A DNA stretch of 36,515 bases, taken from contig CAVRLX010000027.1 of assembly GCA_963721725.1 (NCBI GenBank), positions 1 to 36,515 of the forward strand, written 5' to 3'. The translations under genes were made by a program, and so were the position numbers. Below are positions 33,046 to 36,515 of the stretch, one piece after another. Position 1 is the stretch's first letter, and each line of letters begins with the position of its first letter. The notes below the pieces were generated by a model. That model had not been told where the DNA came from and made no database searches. It saw only the letters and a program-made list of their open reading frames with translations. The stretch is from RI-153 sp963721725. GTDB taxonomy: Bacteria > Chloroflexota > Anaerolineae > Caldilineales > Caldilineaceae.

Positions 33046-34812
33046 ATGTCTCAGTTTGATCAACTTGAAGTGGTTCACCCCGATGGGGCTGTGATTTTCT
33101 ATGATCTTGATCCCGCCACCGGGATCGTCAACATCGGCCACCATCCGGACAATGACATCGTGTTGGCAGGAGATCGCATCCGCTCGTTCCACGCGCTGGT
33201 GGATCACCGACAGCAGCCCTATCAACTGCTCTGGCTGGATGATGAAAGTGGCTATCCAGAGCCGCTCAGCCCCTGGCAGACCTTCCGCGTGGGTGAATAT
33301 GAGTTGGTGCTGGTCCACAATGGACGGATAGAGGCGGCCCTATCATCCTCGCTGCCGATGACGAAGCCACATATCCTTGCGGCCACCCCCGCCCCAGTAA
33401 TGCCAACATCTGCTGCCGTTGCAGGGCGCTGTCAGGTTGCGCCGGGGCAAGCTGTTGCCCACACATTAACCATCCATAACAGCGGCAGCCAAAATGCAGG
33501 CTTCATGATTGAGGCCAGTGGGCTACCCGCCTCATGGGTACACATTTCGCCGCCTAGTGTGCAATTGCAGCCCGGTCAACAGACCCAGATCCAAATCGTG
33601 ATCTCACCACCGCCGGAAACAGCGGCAGCCATCCATCGCCTGGCATGGCGGATTGTCTCGCCCCAATATCTCGGATGGCAACAATCTGAGGTGGTGGAGG
33701 TGCAGATTGTGGGCCAGCGCGCCGTGACGTGGGGAGCGGTTATGCCGGATTTGATCCGATCTGGGTTCTTACGCACAAGCGGCGTGGCGTTGTTGCCGCT
33801 CACCAATGCAAGCAGCGAGCCGATTGCCTATCGCCTGCTGGGCAAGGAGATGCACGGCGAAACCCGTGTGCGTTTTGAAGCCGCCGGGGTGCAGATCACC
33901 CCACCGACAGAGCCACGCCGCGCGGAGACCCTTCAAACGGTCTACCTTCCCCCCCACAGCACCAGTCTGATCAAGGTGATCATCACGCCCACCGAACGCC
34001 GATTTTTGGGCATTCGCATGCAAAAATCGCGCGTGCTGATCCAGGGCGAGCCGGGCGTCGTCGGGGCTACACAGTCGGCGACCCTTTCGTTTGAAGGCCA
34101 CCCGGCCCTGAATATGGGCTATTTACTTGTGCTGATAATGGTCATGGCGCTGGTGCTGCTTCTGCTCTACCGGGAGAGCGTGGGGGCGTGGGTGGCGGGC
34201 TGGCTCTATCCCTCGGCCACCATTCAGGAGATGGTGGCGGTTGCGCCAACACCGACGACGGATCTGCCTACGCCTATTGCCAGGGTTGCGCTGGAAGGTG
34301 CGACAGGCGGGCAGCTTTTGGTGAATGCCAACGCGACCACGTATGAAGCCATGTTCAAAGAAATTAGCTATCGTTACAATCTGGATTGGCGGGTGTTGGC
34401 GGCGCTGGCCCACCGCGAAAGCAGATTGAATCCGCTGGCGCGTGGTGGCTCAGGCGAGTATGGATTGATGCAGATTTTGCCCGCAACATGGAATGAATGG
34501 GCGACACTCGTGGAGGTGGACAATCCGTTTGATCCGTATAGCAATATTTTGGTGGGGGCGGCCTATCTTTCGTATTTGCAGACCAGTTTGGCCGAGATGG
34601 GGCAGCCAGATCTGCGCTGGGCGTTGGCCGCCTATAATTGGGGGCCGGAGCGCGTGGCAACCCTGATCGACAGCAACGGCAGTTGGTATGCCATTCCCGT
34701 ACCCCAACGCCAATATGTGGCTGATATCCTTATGGGCATCGACCACGCGCCGGGGTGGGTGCAAGCGGCGGATAGCTTACTAGCGCTGATGGGGTGGGCA
34801 CAGGCAGCGTAA
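33046..34812 (+). CDS. FHA domain - Ig-like - transmembrane - SLT lytic transglycosylase fusion
   Basis: 588 residues, intact. Residues about 5-95 are FHA-like (GIVNIGHHPDNDIVLAGDRI, RSFHALVDHR): the usual GR is GH, so phosphothreonine binding may be altered. Residues about 130-200 form a NEW3/CARDB-like Ig domain (VAPGQAVAHTLTIHNSGSQN, PPSVQLQPGQQTQIQIVISP). One membrane helix lies at about 357-377 (MGYLLVLIMVMALVLLLLY). From about 425 an SLT domain follows: LDWRVLAALAHRESRLNPLA with catalytic Glu458, then GEYGLMQILPATW and LRWALAAYNWGPERV. Such enzymes cleave peptidoglycan glycans. A cytoplasmic FHA joined through the membrane to a wall hydrolase would let a Ser/Thr kinase steer wall cutting; but the Ig region also precedes the helix, so topology needs testing. 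Confidence 0.85.
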   Translation: MSQFDQLEVVHPDGAVIFYDLDPATGIVNIGHHPDNDIVLAGDRIRSFHALVDHRQQPYQLLWLDDESGYPEPLSPWQTFRVGEYELVLVHNGRIEAALSSSLPMTKPHILAATPAPVMPTSAAVAGRCQVAPGQAVAHTLTIHNSGSQNAGFMIEASGLPASWVHISPPSVQLQPGQQTQIQIVISPPPETAAAIHRLAWRIVSPQYLGWQQSEVVEVQIVGQRAVTWGAVMPDLIRSGFLRTSGVALLPLTNASSEPIAYRLLGKEMHGETRVRFEAAGVQITPPTEPRRAETLQTVYLPPHSTSLIKVIITPTERRFLGIRMQKSRVLIQGEPGVVGATQSATLSFEGHPALNMGYLLVLIMVMALVLLLLYRESVGAWVAGWLYPSATIQEMVAVAPTPTTDLPTPIARVALEGATGGQLLVNANATTYEAMFKEISYRYNLDWRVLAALAHRESRLNPLARGGSGEYGLMQILPATWNEWATLVEVDNPFDPYSNILVGAAYLSYLQTSLAEMGQPDLRWALAAYNWGPERVATLIDSNGSWYAIPVPQRQYVADILMGIDHAPGWVQAADSLLALMGWAQAA

Positions 34813-36497
34813 AATAGAACGTTGCGCCTGCGCCCGGCTGCGGATTCCACCCAGATCTGCCCGCCATGTCGCTCGACAATCTTTTTACAGATGGCGAGAC
34901 CAATGCGGTGCCCGGATATTCCTCACGTGTGTGCAAGCGTTGAAAGACTGGAAGATGCGTTGATTCTGCTTTGGCTCAATGCCAATGCCATTATCACGCA
35001 CGGCAAAACGCCAGAAATTCTCCTGTTTTTGGGCGGCGAGGTAGACTTGGGGCTTCTGCCCAACTTCGTGAAATTTAATTGCATTACTGACTAGATTCTG
35101 CAACAACTGCTCCAGTTGTGCCTCGTCCACCATCACTCCGGGTAATTGCTCAACGGTTACAGTGGCCTTGGATTCATCGATTAAGGGGTTCAGACCGGCC
35201 AGCACGCTCTATGACCCCGTTACTTTCCACGAGTACAGCCATCTTTCCACGCGTCCCCAAACGAGAATACGTGAGCAGGGCATGGATCAACTGGCGCATG
35301 CGATCCACGCCATCCAGCGCATAACTCAAGAATTCCTGGCCTGTTTCTGGCACGTGTTCCGCATAGCGTCGGTTAAACAGCTCGATATAGCTGGTGACCA
35401 TGCGCAACGGTTCTTGCAGATCATGCGAAACCACATAGGCGAACTGTTCCAGATCCGAATTGGAGCGGGCCAGTTCTTCGGACTGTTGGGCCAGAATGGC
35501 AGACGCGCTGTTCCGTTTCGGCCTGTAACGCGCGCATTTTCAATGGCGAGGGCTGCCTGACCGGCCAGGGTCATCATCATGTTAAGATCGTCTTCGCTAA
35601 AGGAGCGCTGATCAGAGCGGTTGAAGGCAGCCACGGCACCTATGGTACGGTCGTGAAGTTGAATCGGCGCGATCGCCACCGAGCTATCCCCCCAAAAGTG
35701 GTGACGATGAATTCGCATGGACGGGCTTTCGCGCCGATCTGGGTAGCCTTTCGACGACAGCACAGGCTGGCCTGTACGCACAACCCCAGCCCACCAACCC
35801 CGCCCATAGCTGTTCAAAATCGGGCAGCGGCGCTTGTATCGAGGAGATCGTCGCCAAGGCCATGCCAGGATTGGCGCAGAGTGTGCTGTGACACATCCAA
35901 CAAAGTAGTTAAAACCACATCAGCCGCCAGCGCGCTTTCCACACTTTCGCCCAAAATCGCCAGAACGTCAGAGACGTGGCGAGTGCCAATTAACTTGCGG
36001 CTGGCCCGATACAGACGTGTTGGTATAGGCCAGGGCGGCTTGGCTCTGTTCATACAGGAGGCCGATCGCGCGACTCGGAATGCCGCACCGACTCTTCGGC
36101 CTTTACCAATGGAGTAACATCTTCGAAAATGATATGGACGGATATCAACGTTCCGCTCGACTCATCCAAGATGGGGAATGCTGTCACACGCAGCCAGCGG
36201 GAGCGACCATGCAGATCGAAACCCATGATTTGCGGTTTCACGGCCATGTTACCCTGGTTAGCCTGGGCAATTGGGGACTTCTCTCGGATCCAGCGGTTGC
36301 CCAGTTTGATCATAAAACGGGTTTTCATATGCAAATAATTGTGGGCAAGCAATTCGGCACGGGAGACTCCCAGAATCGTTGATGCCGCCGAATTCGCTGC
36401 TGTTGCGCCGCCCTGGGCATCCAAAAAGATGGCTCCCTGAGTGGTGATTCAAACAGTTGCTGATAAGGTTGGGGGGGAAAGGGGAAATTTCAGTCAT
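34730..36497 (-). pseudogene. PAS-GAF sensor histidine kinase with multiple frameshifts
   Basis: ATG 36497 (TEISPFPP) leads, after a break at a C-run, into a PAS domain (AANSAASTILGVSRAELLAH, SRWLRVTAFPILDESSGTLI). A linker follows, then a GAF domain (AIAPIQLHDRTIGAVAAFNR, EDDLNMMMTLAGQAALAIEN). HisKA: VSHDLQEPLRMVTSYIELFN, the His being the phosphorylation site. HATPase: LEQLLQNLVSNAIKFHEVGQ (N box), RFAVRDNGIGIEP (G1), and, after another break, PGTGIGLAICKKIV and GAGATFYFTLPVP. At least six frame changes occur in 1.77 kb, more than elsewhere. No membrane segment is visible, so the sensor is probably cytosolic. Its 3' end overlaps the convergent FHA-SLT gene by 83 bp. No partner regulator is adjacent. 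Confidence 0.8.
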
Positions 36498-36515
36498 TTT
36501 TTCTCAGATATCTGG

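Overview
The window reads as a bacterial chromosome segment, most likely from Chloroflexota. That assignment is inference. It rests on a lipoprotein with a long Thr/Pro linker, a Tat-exported GH3 enzyme, FHA and SLT domains in one protein, and a DUF790 nuclease; there is no rRNA to confirm it. Two regimes are visible: an accessory, transposon-rich half (about 1-19.2 kb) and an ordinary metabolic half (about 19.2-36.5 kb).

Left part (1-5.9 kb). Small minus-strand genes come first: an HTH protein, a hypothetical protein and a broken SSB-like gene. A 142-bp MITE-like element with a 9-bp target duplication sits between two of them. An IS701-type element follows. Next is a co-directional module: XRE regulator, NarL/LuxR response regulator, a small ORF (30 codons, or 67 if an in-frame amber is ignored), and a polyprenyl-synthetase-like enzyme. 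The layout resembles ComX/ComQ prenyl-peptide signalling without the sensor kinase. It is the most interesting candidate system here, although the peptide gene has an amber codon, the enzyme's N-terminus is frameshifted, and ISs bracket the module.

Middle part (5.9-19.0 kb). This is a nested pile of mobile DNA. An IS630 with an A7 slippery site abuts a second IS630-type transposase gene. A DDE element has inserted into codons 4-5 of that second gene, with a 5-bp duplication whose removal restores the frame. Its 3' part is cut by a large serine recombinase. Beyond the recombinase lie an HTH-PIN pair that looks like a toxin-antitoxin operon, then decayed minus-strand element genes: a Walker-A ATPase relic, DUF2958 and several unknowns. 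Two strongly structured non-coding segments flank DUF2958. IS982 and IS1182 elements close the island and cut a pectate-lyase-like chromosomal gene.

Right part (19.2-36.5 kb). Genes are: a decayed cysteine-peptidase-like gene, a DUF4013 membrane protein, queG, a PQQ-type sugar dehydrogenase lipoprotein, a DUF790 nuclease, a GNAT acetyltransferase, msrA, a GH3 beta-N-acetylhexosaminidase, an MBL-fold hydrolase, an aldo/keto reductase, a glycerophosphodiester phosphodiesterase, an enolase-superfamily enzyme, ssrA (tmRNA), an FHA/transmembrane/SLT fusion and a PAS-GAF histidine kinase.

Many otherwise well-conserved genes carry one or more single-base frameshifts, several in homopolymers (queG, DUF790, GH3, GDPD, the enolase-superfamily gene, the kinase). 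The sequence may therefore contain indel errors, and 'pseudogene' calls in the right half should be read with that in mind.
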